Origin: Rhizomys pruinosus | Lineage: Eukaryota; Chordata; Mammalia; Rodentia; Spalacidae | Direction: 5' to 3' | DNA length: 64,000 nt | Assembly (NCBI GenBank): GCA_009823505.1 | Contig: VZQC01008777.1 | Coordinates: 212,775-276,774 of the forward strand | Shown here: positions 12,419 through 25,530 of the stretch, piece by piece | Layout: every line of letters begins with the position of its first letter | Numbering within the stretch: position 1 is the first letter of the stretch | Translations under genes and position numbers: made by a program | The notes under the pieces: generated by a model | Seen by the model: only the letters and a program-made list of their open reading frames with translations | Told to the model about the DNA's origin: nothing | Database searches by the model: none

Positions 12419-12620
12419 GGGCTGGAGAGATGGCTCAGTGGTTGAGAGCATCAGCTGCTTTTGCAGAGGACCTAGGTTCACTTCTCAGCACCCACATGGT
12501 GGCTAACAACCATCCACAGCTCCACTTCCATGGATTCCCTCTTCTGGCCTCTATGGGCACTGCATGCAGATTATGCACTTACATGTATGCAGGCAAAGTA
12601 CTAATGCACATTCAAGAAAG
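12419..12620 (+). mobile_element. B2-type SINE
   Basis: GGGCTGGAGAGATGGCTCAG head and CACATGGTGGCTAACAACCA body; tail short. Confidence 0.9.
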
Positions 12621-12810
12621 CTTCCTCTATATTTTTCAGAAGTAAGTTAGTCAGGTTCTGCAGCTGATTTTAAAATCAATACAATTCTTACAATTATATA
12701 CATATTGAGTAGACTCTACTGCTAAAGAACCACTGTGACTGATTTATTGTTATTTAGAAGAATAAATGGATTCCATGTGACTTAATTTCTGGGAACTCAA
12801 ACCTAAACAG

Positions 12811-13008
12811 AGCTGTTGAGATGGCTAAGTCCTTTTGCAAAGGACTAAATTTTGGTTCCCAGGATCCATGTTGGACAGCTTACAATAGTTTGTAGCCCCG
12901 GCTCCAGTGGATTCCCTATTCTGGCCTCCACAGAAGCCTCTGCTCATATGCCCATATCACCTCTCCTCCACAGACACACATAATTTAAAATAAATCTCTT
13001 TAAAAGAG
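12811..13008 (+). mobile_element. B2/B3-type SINE, old
   Basis: Diverged head (GCTGTTGAGATGGCTAAG), GGATTCCCTATTCTGGCCTC body and an AAAATAAATCTCTTTAAA end. Confidence 0.75.
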
Positions 13009-13499
13009 TATAAAAATAACCGGGTTGGCTAAATAATGGAAGTGGAGGAATTTGTCCTCCCTCACTCATGTTCGTGAATGTATGTTAATGAATACTATTA
13101 TTGTTAGTAATGTGCATGCTTAAATAATATAACTGTTAGTGTTCTTTGTTCTTATTAAGATTTATCTGGAAACAAGGAAGGGCTATGGTCATTAAAGTCA
13201 GCTTTCATTATACAATGTGCCTGTCCATATGTAGTGTATCTTCCTTTTATTAATCTATCCTCACCTAAATGCCGGCTTTGTGTTCAGAGGTTATGGTTTC
13301 TTCCTGTAATATCTCTACTGAACTTTCCTTCCCCAAACATTGAAAATCGACCTTTTTTAAAAAACCACTTTCAAGTATCTAACATATCAGTATTAACAAT
13401 GATCCATGTGTTATATATGAACTGTCATGAGCATATTTCTCCGGCAACTGGGATCATATCAATAACATTTCTTCAGTCCCTCTCCCTCTAATATTTATG

Positions 13500-13830
13500 T
13501 CTATGAGTCAAATAATTTTTAAATTCCCAAGTAAATGAGGTCTTGTGGTATTTAACTTTGTATGCCTGGCTTATTACAGTTGTCATAATATCCTCCAGAG
13601 ACATTCAGGTTTGTGCAAACACCAGTATTTCATTTAGTTGTGGATGAATAGTATTCAAGTGTATATATACAAAATACACACATACCTAGATATATACACA
13701 TATACAAGCACATTACATTTTTAATGCATTTATCCACTGGCAAGTACTTATATTGATCAGATGATGACTATCATGAACAAATGCTTCAGTGAACCCAAGA
13801 AAGTAGATATTTTCTCGTAATGATTTAACT
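13500..13830 (-). mobile_element. ancient L1 fragment (tentative)
   Basis: Weak minus-strand similarity to the L1 ORF2 end (CATTTATCCACTGGCAAGTA... and GTGGATGAATAGTATTC). It contains an AT-rich patch at 13660-13710. Confidence 0.45.
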
Positions 13831-15089
13831 GATGCTCAAAGAACAGTACTTAAAACTTCCTGTTCTCTATCCCATTCTTTTGTAGAAGATATTGCATACC
13901 ACCTCTGTCACAAATGCTTTTCCCACATTGATGAATATTATAGACTCACAACCCCTCTCTGTCTCTGGGTATGCTTTTTCATCCTCAGATTAAACTTTTG
14001 GTATCAGATTTGCTTGATTATTTGCCTGGAATTTCCACAAAATAACTATATCCTAATGCTGGCTTTAATGGTGAGGTTAGACTTTGGGCCTAGAGATGGA
14101 GAAGGTGAGAATATTCTGAATATGGATAGGGACACTAGGAAAGAGTGGAACATATAATTTTCAGTTGTTCTTTTATGGCCCTGTTCATTGCGTTTCTTAA
14201 GGAGATGACATTGTTTTCAGAAGATAACTTGTCCATGATGCCAAGTCAGGATGGCCTGTAGCACACACTACAATGCTTATAGGGAGAGCACACACATTTA
14301 CTCCAGAAAGAGCCAAATTCCCTTTGCTCCTGATTAGTATTATAGAGGCATGCAAGTTCATAGACTAATATATAAATAATACCCATGGCTTATAATAATG
14401 GCACATAATGTTGACTAGTTCCAATTCATTACTGGAAGGTATCTATAATAGATACCTGGTTACTAAAATAAAAACTGATGCTCAAAGAGTTTAATAGTTT
14501 ATCTGAGTTTTCCCATGTAATAAGCAGACAATTTCAAGTCTGATACTAAAATTAAAAGTTCTGTGCTCCTTTTACTATACCCCTTTCAAGGCAACAATTG
14601 TCATGAAGAATGAAATGCTAAAATACTGGATCCTGTCTTTAAAATCATCTGGTTCATTTTCAATAGCAACAGCAGCTCAGAGGGAATAAACAGCTTTTGC
14701 ATACTTCACAGTGCATCTGGAAGAATTTTCATCTGACTATTTTATATTAAAGCATAATATGATTTTCTTTTATCCCACAAATTATTTTCCTATGTGAGTC
14801 TTTTTTCTCAACACTTGAAGTTTTTGAGGATAGTGTTACTTCTTAGACTTTGTCAGTTCTTTATTTTCTGTTCTACATTTAACTGAAAATGCCCAGGTAT
14901 AAATGGAATGGTATTAACTTTAATTCTTATTGTGCTCTATAAGATGAGTTCTCAACATCAATATTTTGCAATTTTAATCCCTGTCAACTTTTGATGTATG
15001 TGGTTAGAGGAGGGAAGGCTATCTTTTACATTACAAGATATTTAGATGCAACCAATGATTTTACTCAATAAATGGATAGTAAATATAGA
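13831..15089. other. intergenic, nothing recognised
   Basis: AT-rich and unique-looking; no gene, SINE or recent L1. Confidence 0.5.
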
Positions 15090-15480
15090 AAATTCTTTTT
15101 TAAATTTTCATTTTTTATTGATGCTTTGTGTATTTCATACATCATTTTCCAAATCAGTTCAGGCATATTTCCCTTTCCCTTCCCCCCACCCCACCCCACC
15201 CCATCCCAGATCATGCATTATGCCATAACTATCCTGCAGCTTTCTCTCAGTTTTTTTTTTCATTTTTAACATTAAGTAATAATTTATGAGTACAAGCATC
15301 CTTCATGTAAAACCGATTTGCAAGCAGTTGTGCCCAAACCCACACAGCCCATGGGTCCCACCATCCAGCAGAGGGGGCTTGTACGTTCAATCAAGTTGAT
15401 CAAATGAGTCTCCAGACTACATTGATGTAGTTTCACCTTTCACCCCAATCACAGCCCTTACATTCTACCACGCCCCCTCT
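15090..15480 (-). mobile_element. L1 3' end
   Basis: Reverse complement of the L1 3'UTR with a C-rich stretch (15180-15205; G-rich on the coding strand) and GATCATGCATTATGCC. The 15290-15480 part is assigned by continuity only. Confidence 0.65.
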
Positions 15481-15680
15481 CCCACAAATTGTTCCCTAGG
15501 CTTAGAAAAGGGGCACAAGTGGATGAGAAGCATAACAGTCTACTTTTTCTGGAGCTGTTGTCTTGGTCTCTGGTCAGTTCTGGCTGTTTCCTTTCGTGGG
15601 CTGACAGTTTGTCCAGGAATAACCTTTCGATTCTAGAACATTCTTTCTCTAACAGAATACCTGATCATACGGCTAAAAAT

Positions 15681-15716
15681 TGTGTGTGTGTGTATGTGCA
15701 TGTGTATTTGTGTGCC

Positions 15717-15748
<32 letters not shown>

Positions 15749-15755
15749 TATGGTT
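15681..15755. repeat. (TG)n simple repeat
   Basis: TG array with some TA and TGCA interruptions. Confidence 0.95.
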
Positions 15756-16384
15756 GAAGAATCTCCTCTAACTGAACCACTACTTTTCATTTGAAATGTC
15801 TTAAAAGTTGAAATTTTTATCATTAATTCGTAATTCTTTGACAATGCTGAAAAGAGTTCCACTCTTCACGTTATATAGGAGATGAAAAATTGATGACATC
15901 AATGACCTATAGATTCATAGTTATTTTCTTCTACATAGCTTCTACTACCATAAAGATACACACAGATATTTGTGAATAATATTCACTAACTTTAGTAATA
16001 TCTTAAAAAAAAACATGTCTTTTCAATATTTAATCCTTCAGGTTTTGTGTCCCAATGTCACAAATCCTTGGAATATAATTCTCCAGTTATGCAGGGATGG
16101 CATTCTTCCTCCCATTTTAAAGATGTAGAAAACAAGGTTAAGACATATTAAATAAAGTAGAAAAATAAGAAGCTATATAGTTGCTCAATGGTCAGTTTTC
16201 CTCAGTATTATTTCAAGAAAGCAAAGACAAAAGTGAGAAAGAGCACAAATAAATGACTTAATACAAGAATCTGAAAAAGCAACAACAAGCCAAATCCAAA
16301 CCAAGCAGGTGAGAAGAAATAATATTGAAAAGGAGTGTAGATAGTAGAAATCCTTATGTGGTTCATCATTTTAATAGGAATGCT

Positions 16385-16655
16385 TACAGTTTTCTCCATT
16401 TATCATGATGTTGGCTGTGGGTTGGTTATATATAGCTTTAATTAAAATGAAGTGTGTTCCATCCAGTCCATTTCTCTCTAGGAAATATAGAAGCATGTTG
16501 GATTTTGACAAAGATCTTTTCTGCAACTATGGAGATGGTCCTGTGATTTTTGTCTTTAGGTCCATTTATATGATTTATTCAATTTATTGATTTATGTGTA
16601 TTGAACCATCCCTGCATCTCTGGAATAAAACCAACTTGATCATAATGCTGATGAT
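16385..16655 (-). mobile_element. L1 ORF2 fragment
   Basis: Minus-strand reverse transcriptase region ('gatgttggctgtgggttgg' and 'accatccctgcatctctggaa'). Confidence 0.85.
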
Positions 16656-17019
16656 TTTTTTTTGAGGCTGAAATATACTCCAAAACTCCCTCTAGGAACT
16701 AGAAAATATAAATATATATATATATAAGCCAAAGTTTCTGTAGGTAAAAATCTTATCACATTAAAAAATACATAAAACACAAAGATAGAATAAATAAGCC
16801 TTATTTTTTTAAAACATCTTTTTCTTATAGCCTAGTACATAAATGACACAGAGTCTTAATTTTTTAATTTTTTACATGTAAATATTCTTATCAATATAGC
16901 TTAATTTGACAAAGGTTGACAGTCAGTATGCTGAGTATTTCTCTTAGCTGTTGTGAAATCAGAGAAAAATAATTAAATCGACTTTGGCTATAAACTATTA
17001 AAACTTGGTGCCAGAAAGA

Positions 17020-18980
17020 ATGATGGCTTTCATTCGGGCACTGAGTGGTTGGCAGATCATGTCTGGTGGCTGTGCAGACTGTAGTGGCTGAGAGCATGGA
17101 GGCCCAGAGGGAATGGACCCTGATAGTGTCATCAAGAGCAGCTGGAATGAGGTTGTTGATAACTCTGATGATATAAATTTAAAGGCGTCTCTTCGAAGCA
17201 TCTGTGCTTATGGTTTTGAGAAGCCTTCAGCTATTCAGCAGAGAGCTATAATTCCTTGTATTAAAGATCCAAAAGGTAATCGCGGCACGGCGTTTAGAGA
17301 CAATATGGGACCAATGGGACCAACTTGTCATGCCTGCATTGGAGGAAAAAATATTCAGAACGAGATGCAGAAGCCACAGGATGAAGCCCCACATATTGTT
17401 GTTGATACACCAGGGAGATGGTTTGATATGTTAAATAGAAGATATCTTTTTCCAAAATGGATCAAAATGCTTGTTTTGGATGAAGCAGATGAAATGCTGA
17501 GCTGAGGATTTAAGGATCAAATCTACGAGATTTTCCAGAAATTGAATATAAGCATTCATGTTGTGTTGCTTTCTGCCACAATGCCAACTGATATGTTAGA
17601 AGTCACCAAAACATTTATGAGAGACCCAATTAAAATTCTGGTGAAGAAGGAAGAACTGACCCTTGAAGGAATTAAGCAATTTTATATAAATGTTGAGAGG
17701 AGTGGAAGTTGGACACACTTTGTGACTTGTATGAGACATTTGCTATTACACAAGCAGTTATTTTTCTCAATACAAGGCACAAGGTGGGCTGGCTTACTGA
17801 GAAGATGCATGCCAGGGACTTCACAGTTTCTACTGTGCATGGTGACATGGACCAGAAAAAGAGAGATGTCATCATAAGGGAGTACACATCAGAATCAAGC
17901 CGTGTTCTGATCACTATTGACTTGTTGGCTTGTAAGATTGATGTGCAACAAGTGTCTTTTGTTATAAACGGTGATCTCCCTCCCAATCATAAAAACTGTA
18001 TTCACAGGAGTCGATAGTAGCAGTTGATGACAAGATGACACTCGGAAATGAAGACATAATTTAAGACGTGGAATCATAAGCAAAACAACACACATCCTAG
18101 CACTTGAGAGGCAGAGGCAGGTGGATCTCTGCAGACCAGCCTGGTCTACAGAGTGAGTTTCAGGCCAGCTGGGGCTATAGGGAGACCCTGTCTTGAAAAG
18201 GCCAAAAAAATAAAAAAAAAGACTGAGTCGAATTGGCTGGAGGAAAGGTGTGGCTATAAAGAAGACAAGAGGATTCTTCCTGGCATTGAAACTTTCTACA
18301 ATACTACAGTGGAGGAAATGCCCATGAATGTGGCTGACCTGATTTAATTCCTGGGATGGGATAGTTTGAATGCAGTGCTCACCATTGCTGAATAGGCAAT
18401 TGTAACGTGCATTGTGCTTCTTTGGGAATATTTGGATCTTGTCTCAGTGCTCATAACAGATCATAAATACAGATTCTGATAGCAAAGCGACTTTAGTCCT
18501 AAGCTCTTGTGAGGAGAGGCATTGGGTTTATCCTCTTTAGAGTTAGACTGTTGGAGTGGGTATAAAAGATGAGACCTGTAAAATCTTTCTTTCTTAGAAA
18601 TTTATTTCCTAGTTCTATATAAATGGTTGTATTAGATGTTCTTATCACTTAATAATATACTTGTGGATTAAAAGATATAAGTGCTGTATAAAATCAGCCA
18701 GTTATGTTAAACTAGCATATCTGCCTTTATTGTGTCTGTCATTAGTCTGAATAGAAAGGCCTTTAAAAGTGATGTTTAGAAAGCATTTGAATGCATTTTG
18801 TTTGGTATTGTATTTATTTGATAAAGTATCTAATTAATGCTAAGTGTGAACTGGACCTTGTTGTTAAGCCTCAGCCAGCAATCATATCTTAGGTAGGGCT
18901 AAGCCCCCAGGAAAATTGCCATATTTCACATGTCTTAATGAAGTTTGAATGTTAAATAAATTGTATATTCATTAAAAAAA
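17020..18980 (+). pseudogene. Eif4a2-ps: Eif4a2 processed pseudogene
   Basis: This is an intronless copy of the mRNA for eIF4A-II, the DEAD-box RNA helicase of the cap-binding complex. It has 5'UTR-like sequence, ATG at 17059, the coding region ending with the family C-terminus NVADLI at about 18347, then a long 3'UTR and a short A-run at about 18974-18980. Retained motifs include [15 protein letters not shown] ([10 protein letters not shown]), SAT (LLSATMP) and the C-terminal [17 protein letters not shown]. It is broken many times: TGA at 17089, an internal deletion of about 48 codons at about 17270 that removes helicase motifs I (GTGKT) and Ia (PTRELA), TGA at 17503 just after DEADEML, a frameshift near 17700, and loss of motif VI sequence near 18017-18078, where a B1 has inserted. 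No clear target-site duplication was found. eIF4A1 is the alternative parent, but the N-terminal [10 protein letters not shown] stretch and the 3'UTR match eIF4A2 as I remember it. Confidence 0.93.
18078..18218 (+). mobile_element. B1 SINE inside the Eif4a2 pseudogene
   Basis: 5'-truncated B1 from the 'atcctagcacttgagaggc' region to the '...ggagaccctgtcttgaaaa' end and an A-rich tail. Its position splits the pseudogene's motif VI region from the C-terminus, so it is younger than the retrocopy. Confidence 0.85.
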
Positions 18981-18987
18981 TGAATCA

Positions 18988-19147
18988 GCCGGGCGTGGTG
19001 GCTCGTGCCTTTAATCCTAGCACTCGGGAGGCAGAGGCAGGCGGATCTTTGTGAGTTCAAGGCCATCTTGGTCTATAGAGCGAGTTCCGGGCAGCTGGGG
19101 CTATGGGAAGACCCTGTCTTGAAAAGACCAAAAAAAAAAAAAAAAAA
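18988..19147 (+). mobile_element. B1 SINE, young
   Basis: Complete GCCGGGCGTGGTGGC B1 with a pure A tail; flanks GAATCAG on both sides, directly after the Eif4a2 pseudogene. Confidence 0.93.
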
Positions 19148-19213
19148 AGAATCAGTCGGTCAAGGCGCTATCATGCAAGCCTGGAAATCTGATGTGTGAC
19201 TCGTGGTTTGTAT

Positions 19214-19375
19214 CTTTTTTTTTTTTTTTTTTTTTTTGGTCTTTTCAAGACAGGGTCTTCCCATAGCCCCAGCTGTCCTGGAACTCACTTTGTAGACCTG
19301 GCCTTGAACTCACAAAGATCCTCTTGCCTCTGCCTCCTGAGTGCTAGGATCAAAGGCGTGCGCCACCAAGCCTGG
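19214..19375 (-). mobile_element. B1 SINE
   Basis: Pure T-run and reverse-complement B1. Perfect target-site duplication CGTGGTTTGTAT at 19202-19213 and 19376-19387. Confidence 0.95.
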
Positions 19376-19387
19376 CGTGGTTTGTAT

Positions 19388-19552
19388 TTTGTTGAGAACT
19401 TTTGTACCTATATTCATTAAGGTTTTGGGCCTATAATTTTTCTTTCTTTTTTGGGGGGTGTATGTCTTTACCAGGTTTGAGTATTAGAGTAATACAGGCT
19501 TCCTAGAAAGTACTTGGGTGTTCTCCCTCTGTTCTCTCCCTTTTTCCATATA
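19388..19552 (-). mobile_element. inverted L1 ORF2 piece
   Basis: Minus-strand L1 ORF2-like sequence ending where the plus-strand L1 starts. Probably the inverted 5' part of the same insertion. Confidence 0.55.
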
Positions 19553-22290
19553 GTACTTGAAATTCTTGCAAGAGAAATAAGACAAGAGGAAGAAATTAAA
19601 AGAGTTCTAATTGGAAAAGAAGAGGCCATATTATCCCTATTGCAGATGATGTGTTATTATATGTAAAAGATCCCAAAAAAATTCCACCAGAAAACTTCTA
19701 GAAATGATCAACGTTTTCAACAGAGTAACAGCTTACAAAATCAGTTTACATAAATCAGTAGCCTTTCTGTATACCCAAAGTAAGACATTGGCAAAAACAT
19801 TCATGGACACCCTACCATTCACAATAGCCTTAAAAATTAAAATGTTTAGGAATAAATCTGACAAAGATGTTAAAATTTTTACAATAAAATTTTTAAATCT
19901 TTGAAGAAATTGAGGAGGACACCAGGAGATGGAAAGACCTCCCATGCTCATAGATTGGTAGAATTAGTATTGTGAAAATGACCACCCACCAAAAGCAAGT
20001 TATAGATTCACTCCAATGCCAGCCCAGATTCCCATGCCATCATTCACCTACTTAGGAAAAAAATCCTAAAATTCTTAGGAAATCACAAAATACAACTGAC
20101 AGACATAGCAGTTTTGAGAAATAAAGGAACAATTCTTAAAAGATTATCATACAAGTTCACTATAGTTATAAAAACACCATGGTACTGGCACAAAACAGAC
20201 ATGTAGATCAAAGGAACATAATAGAAGAGCCAAATATGAGTGCATGCAGTTTCAACCACTTGATATTTGACATAAGGTGTCAAGAACATACACTGGAGGA
20301 AAGAGAGTATTTTCAGGAAATGGTACTAGAAAAACTGGAACTTCATCTGTAGAAGAGTGAAATTAGACCCTTATATTTCACCTTCCACAAAAGTTAGTCC
20401 AACTAATCAAAGACCTCAAGGTGAAACCCAAAACTCTGAAACTGTTAGAAGGAAAACATAGGCAGTACCCTAAAAGATACAGGTGCAGGAATGGTCATTC
20501 TAGACCAGATATTAGTTGCTCAGGAATTAAAGTCAAAAACTGGCAAGTGGGACCCCATTAAACTAAAAAGTTTCTGTAGAGCAAAACAACCAACCAACAA
20601 GTGAAGAGAAAACTCATGGAGTACAAGAAAATCTTTACCAGCTGCACATGTGACATAGGATCAAGCTCCGGAATATACAAAGATCACAAGAGAAGGACAA
20701 AGAAAATAAATGACCCAGGAAGAAGATCTGCTATGGATACGAACAGAGAGTTGTCAAATGAAGAAGGAAAAGCGGCTAGAGAGAACACTGTAAAAGTGAG
20801 TAATTAGAGAAATGCAAATCAAAACCAATTCAATATTTTATTTTACCCCGGTCAGACTGGCTCAGAAAAAGAGAACAAATGACATTATTGAGGATGTGGT
20901 GAAAGGGGAATATTCATTCACTGCTGGTGCGATTGTAAACCTCACCAGTTCTACCATAGTGCAACCCCTATGGATATCAGTGTGGAGAATGCTTAAAAAA
21001 ACTCAATATGAGTCTACCATATGATCTGTTTACACCACTCCTTGGCATACACCCAAAGGACTCATTGTACTGCAGAGATACTTGTACAGCCATTTTTGTT
21101 GCTGCTCTTTTCACAATAGCTAAGAAATGGAAACAAGTGAAGTATGTTCTCTCTCATTTGTGGATCTCAGCACCAAATCCTTATATATGAGCCATGATCA
21201 GCACAGCATAGCAAACTGTATCTGTGCAATAGTGTCTCTTTCATCTTGGTGGTAATCGACAGCTAAGTAATTGGACTTAAAGCCCTCTCAGTGGGAGTGA
21301 ACTCATGTGTGGCACTGTAAACATAGCCAAATAAACATAGCCAGAGTGGTCATAGATTCTAGCGAAAACCCTAACTGTAACTCGGTCATACCCCTAGACA
21401 AACGTAAGTTCTTACTTTATGCTAAGTGTAGATCTTTATACTACAGAGAAGGATATCATTCACAACTCATCGAAGGAGCTTCTTTTTGCAACAGATGGAG
21501 ACTATTACAAAGTTCATAACTGGTCAAAGGCAGAGAATACATGTCTGTGATATGCACAGCCCTAAGTGACACATTTACAATTCAACGTCTAAAACTAAAG
21601 TGCAGAAATTAGCAGAACAGGAGGCGGAAATATTAATGCATCTCTCTATTCTTGCCAGTGCAGCTTTCTCATATAACAGATGGTGATTAACCCAGAAAGA
21701 CACATCTGGCTAATATTTAGAGTCCTTATTGTTGAAAATGATATCAAACCTCTGATACCCAAGTCTTGAAGATCAGTGCAGAAAGGGGAGCGGAAGGACT
21801 GTGAGAGCCAGAGGTGGTGGATGACCACAAGGAGACAATTTGGCAGGCAGCTGAGAAGGTACTTCTATTAACTTACGGCTGTAGTAACATGCTGCACACA
21901 ACTCATGCAAGTTCAAGCCACCCAGTCTGGCAGCCAAGAAGACTGCAAGCCTGGCAGTGGAGAAGGTCCAAATGCCCAAAAACCCAGCATAGAAGTAAGG
22001 AAGTAGATAAGGAGCCTGCACTTTAGCTGAGGAACTATTGGCCACTGATAACTCCTGGGAGAGGGAAAGCAGATTTTGTTTAAGGGTATGACAATAGACT
22101 GGTTAAGCAAGCTGTACAGATAGACAGTTAATGTGGACACAAACTTGATAGATTGTAATAGACATTACAGAGTACATGGAATTTGGTGTGGGTAGGCTAT
22201 AAGAATGGTGCAGGGGAGGTGTTTAAATATGATTGAAGTATGCTGTATGAAATTCATCAAAGTTCAAAAACACTGCCCTAAAAATAAGAA
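19553..22290 (+). mobile_element. decayed L1, ORF2 second half and 3'UTR
   Basis: ORF2-like protein pieces run in order on the plus strand (AGREIRQEE, KTNDI, NPYI regions) up to about 21190, with many stops and frameshifts. A long 3'UTR ends in ATGAAATTCATCAAAGTTCA and an A-rich end near 22290. It is older and more diverged than the L1 at 36-42 kb. Confidence 0.75.
21918..21976 (+). repeat. direct repeat copy 1 (about 58 bp)
   Basis: Starts CCACCCAGTCTGGCAGCCAA; nearly the same as 22515-22573 with one indel and one substitution. Confidence 0.9.
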
Positions 22291-22514
22291 GATGAGAAAG
22301 CAATCACAAGCAAAGATAAGAAAGAAACACAAAATTTAAACCCAGATCTATGTCATTAATTCTTGCCCTTTTCTGCTGCCCTCCATCGTGCCTTCCATAT
22401 GATTCCCCAAGAACCCCTGCCTAGGTCTCAGTGGCCCGTGGAACCTCTTATGATTGAAGAGGCTTCACGAATGAAGAAGGTAGATGATTAGAAAGGAAGC
22501 ACCCTGGATGCTTT

Positions 22515-22573
22515 CCACCCAGTCTGGCAGCCAAGAAGACTGCACAGCCTGGCAGTGGAGGAGGTCCAAATGC
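22515..22573 (+). repeat. direct repeat copy 2 (about 58 bp)
   Basis: Second copy of the segment at 21918, 600 bp downstream and outside the presumed end of the L1. Confidence 0.9.
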
Positions 22574-25289
22574 ACAAGGAATCATCATTTGTGTCTGCAG
22601 TGAGGTGGATTCCACTCATATTGTGCATCCCTTTCTAGCAAATATGTGACTCTGTTTCCAACAATGGAAGGGCTGGACACTCTCTTTTAGATACACGCAA
22701 AGACACTGATTTCTGAGTCTCTTTGATCTTAAATTGTTGCCTGCCAACTTTGATTCCTCCTCCTTTTCTCCTGGATTCTCATAGACTCTCACTGCTACCG
22801 AGGTCAGCTGCTCACACAATATGCTAGTGGCAGCATTTCTGGCAGGTGCTTTCTCACAGCCAGTATTGTTTGTGGCCTTTCCAGTTGACTGCATGTTCTA
22901 AAGCTCATCCAGGCTTTAGAATCACCAGAACACAGATGCCTGTAGGTATGAATCTTCCAGGGTCAGGTCAAAATTTGTGATTTAGAAAACATTTTTGTGA
23001 CATTAATAGTTTCACATTAAGAAAATAGCAACAGCCACAGCTTCCTACAAATGCTTAAATATAGCAATCCATAGCCTTGATGAAGAGTATGAAATCAGGT
23101 GGGAGAAATAAGGGATATAGAAGATACAGTTGGGTTTGGTATTCTCAGGCTTGATCAGTCAGACCAATGTTATTAGATTGTTAATGGGTCAAGTCAAATT
23201 AGCTCAAGTACAAAAAAAGAATTCTATTGACTCCTATAACTGAAAAGAGCCCAGTTTTTATAATAGTTGGATGCAAGGACTGAAAAACGACATCAGAAAT
23301 TTTTCCATGTTTTCAGATAGAAAACAATCTCTCACTCTAATTCCATATCAATCTTCCCACAGAACAATTTCACCCGCTTGTGGAAGACAGTCAATCCAGT
23401 GCAAATAATCCAGTTCAGAAGGACTGGTGGTTTGCTACATAAAGCACATATTTGAGGTGATGGATCTTGATTGACACACTGCCCCCACAACCCTGGCCAC
23501 AGACTTATACAGGAAGACTCCAGGATTCAATTGCTTACACAGTGAGAAGCCAAGCAGTTTAAGTGGATGCAATAGCTCTGCATGAAAAGGATGTGCAGTA
23601 CAGTACTTCCTTGGTTAATGAATCCTTTTCCAACATTTTCCTCTTTTTTCACTTTTTACCAAGAGTGGGGTTTTCCATTCTTCATTCTCTCCTGTGATGC
23701 TTACATCAAGATAGAGCTTACTTATTATTTTACTCATTTTCATTATTTTACCCCCAATGCACTTACAAGAGTTATGAAGATTAGGGATTTCCTTTTCATT
23801 GAATCAGCTGGTTTATCTTTTCCAGCCAAAGAAAATTCTACTAACAAAAAAATTCAACAGTTTTGGAGCTACAAGCATACAACTTTTACTTCTTTCATGT
23901 TATCTGACATGAAGAAAAAACTTAGTACCTGCTCTTGTCTCATGTTTAAGTTTGATAAAACCATAACAGTACCATCAGATAGTCATATATTAATAAATAA
24001 ATAAAAATTACCCAATTTTAAGGGCTTGCAACTTGTTTCATTTCCTTTGATAGTGGACACAGTCCTTATTTTTTATTAATAATGTTCATATTAGGCTTTA
24101 GTAAATATCTATGGAATATTTGGAAATTCATAAATAATTACAAACTTACTAAGAAAAAAAATGTGTTAGCCATAATTTAGAGGTAATAAAAGTGAAGATT
24201 AGAAAGTTTAAGTTGTCCAAACAAGATCTTGGGACTAATGATGAAATGAACTGGGATTCATACCAGACAGACATCTCAGGTCACATCATTTATGCAAAAT
24301 ACAATACGCTCTTTTTCATTTCTGCAATAACACCTTTCTCGAGAATAGGCCTTATCAATGCATCTAAGTGAAGGTCTTAAATAAGGAATGGTCTACATCT
24401 TGGGGCAGGAATAGAGAATATTGTTCATTCGAAACTTTTGGGCCTACAACCTGAATTTCTCACATCCTTTTTCCTTCTTTCATTTTAGTCAAATTATTAG
24501 GTGAAGTAACATACTCAATGCATGAATAACACTGTAAAATATATGAGAGGCTGGAATAAAATTTGAGCCACTTTAATGCACCCTTTCCCTTTGCCAAATA
24601 AACGAGGGCAACAAAGAAATAAAATGGTGCATTGCAAAATATCACCTTGGTACTTAATTTAAAAATTAAGTTTTTTTTAAAAGTCAAGTTCTTGGGATCA
24701 CAATATATAAGTATATAAGAAATGGGACAAACTCAGGTGACTCAGGCACAGAGACTCAACTAGAAGTAAGTGATTTGAAATTTTCTGATCTAGGAATCAG
24801 CAGTTAACTTGACTCTTATTACTTGTGTTCTCCCATAGCCAAACTGAAGATTGGAAATGACAGCCTATAGTTGCAGAATGCATTGGAATCATCAATAGAC
24901 TGATAGAAAACTGGATTCAGTATCAAGGGTACATACAGTTCTCAGGATTGTATATCTATGGAATTTCTTTTGACGGAATTTTATTAGTAAACTTAGTCAA
25001 TTCCCACAACTACTTCTACTACTCTGAAAACTAAGACAGGGAGTCCATGTTCTCAAATACAATTATATACTATGTACAAAAGAATCATTGGAAAAATAAG
25101 CATTAAATTACATTGACTGAGAAAGATTTGCATGTTCAGTTTCCTGACCATTCATTAGTACAAGAGAACTGTAAGACTTAACCAAAACCCATTAAAATAG
25201 TCAATATTTGGGAGTATTGGCTGAACTTTAAGATGATTGTCTTTGAATAAACTACCTCTGCTAGACCAGGTGCTCCTGAAATATGTTTT
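22574..25289. other. repeat-poor intergenic stretch
   Basis: AT-rich and unique-looking. The longest ORF (140 codons, 23582-24004) has no family resemblance and no conserved start context. No RNA gene or SINE seen. Confidence 0.6.
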
Positions 25290-25306
25290 CAAATTTGCCT
25301 TTTATA

Positions 25307-25530
25307 GAGATGAAAAGCATGTTTGGCAGAATGCATGAGCTCTGGTGGGGTGGGGGAATGGGCAGGAACACGGGTCTAGATTTGTTAAAAAAATAAAAAT
25401 AAATTTATGTGAAAAAAAATTACGAAAGAACAGACATTCCAGCCCTGGCTACCTTACCCAGAAAAACTATCAGTTGTCAAAATAAGAAATAAATAAATAA
25501 TATTGCATGATAAAAACATAAAAAAGAAAA
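25307..25530 (+). mobile_element. 5'-truncated L1 3' end with 3' transduction
   Basis: 25307-25418 is the same L1 3' end as in the 42-kb element (AGATGAAAAGC..., the G-rich stretch, and GATTTGTT then A-rich). About 110 bp of non-L1 sequence follows, ending in a second A-rich tail. The whole is bracketed by a perfect 17-bp target-site duplication, CAAATTTGCCTTTTATA, at 25290-25306 and 25531-25547. Confidence 0.82.

Noticed and set aside
23582..24004. 140-codon ORF in repeat-poor DNA
   Set aside because: No family resemblance, AT-driven composition and no splice or promoter context; length is within chance for 64 kb.
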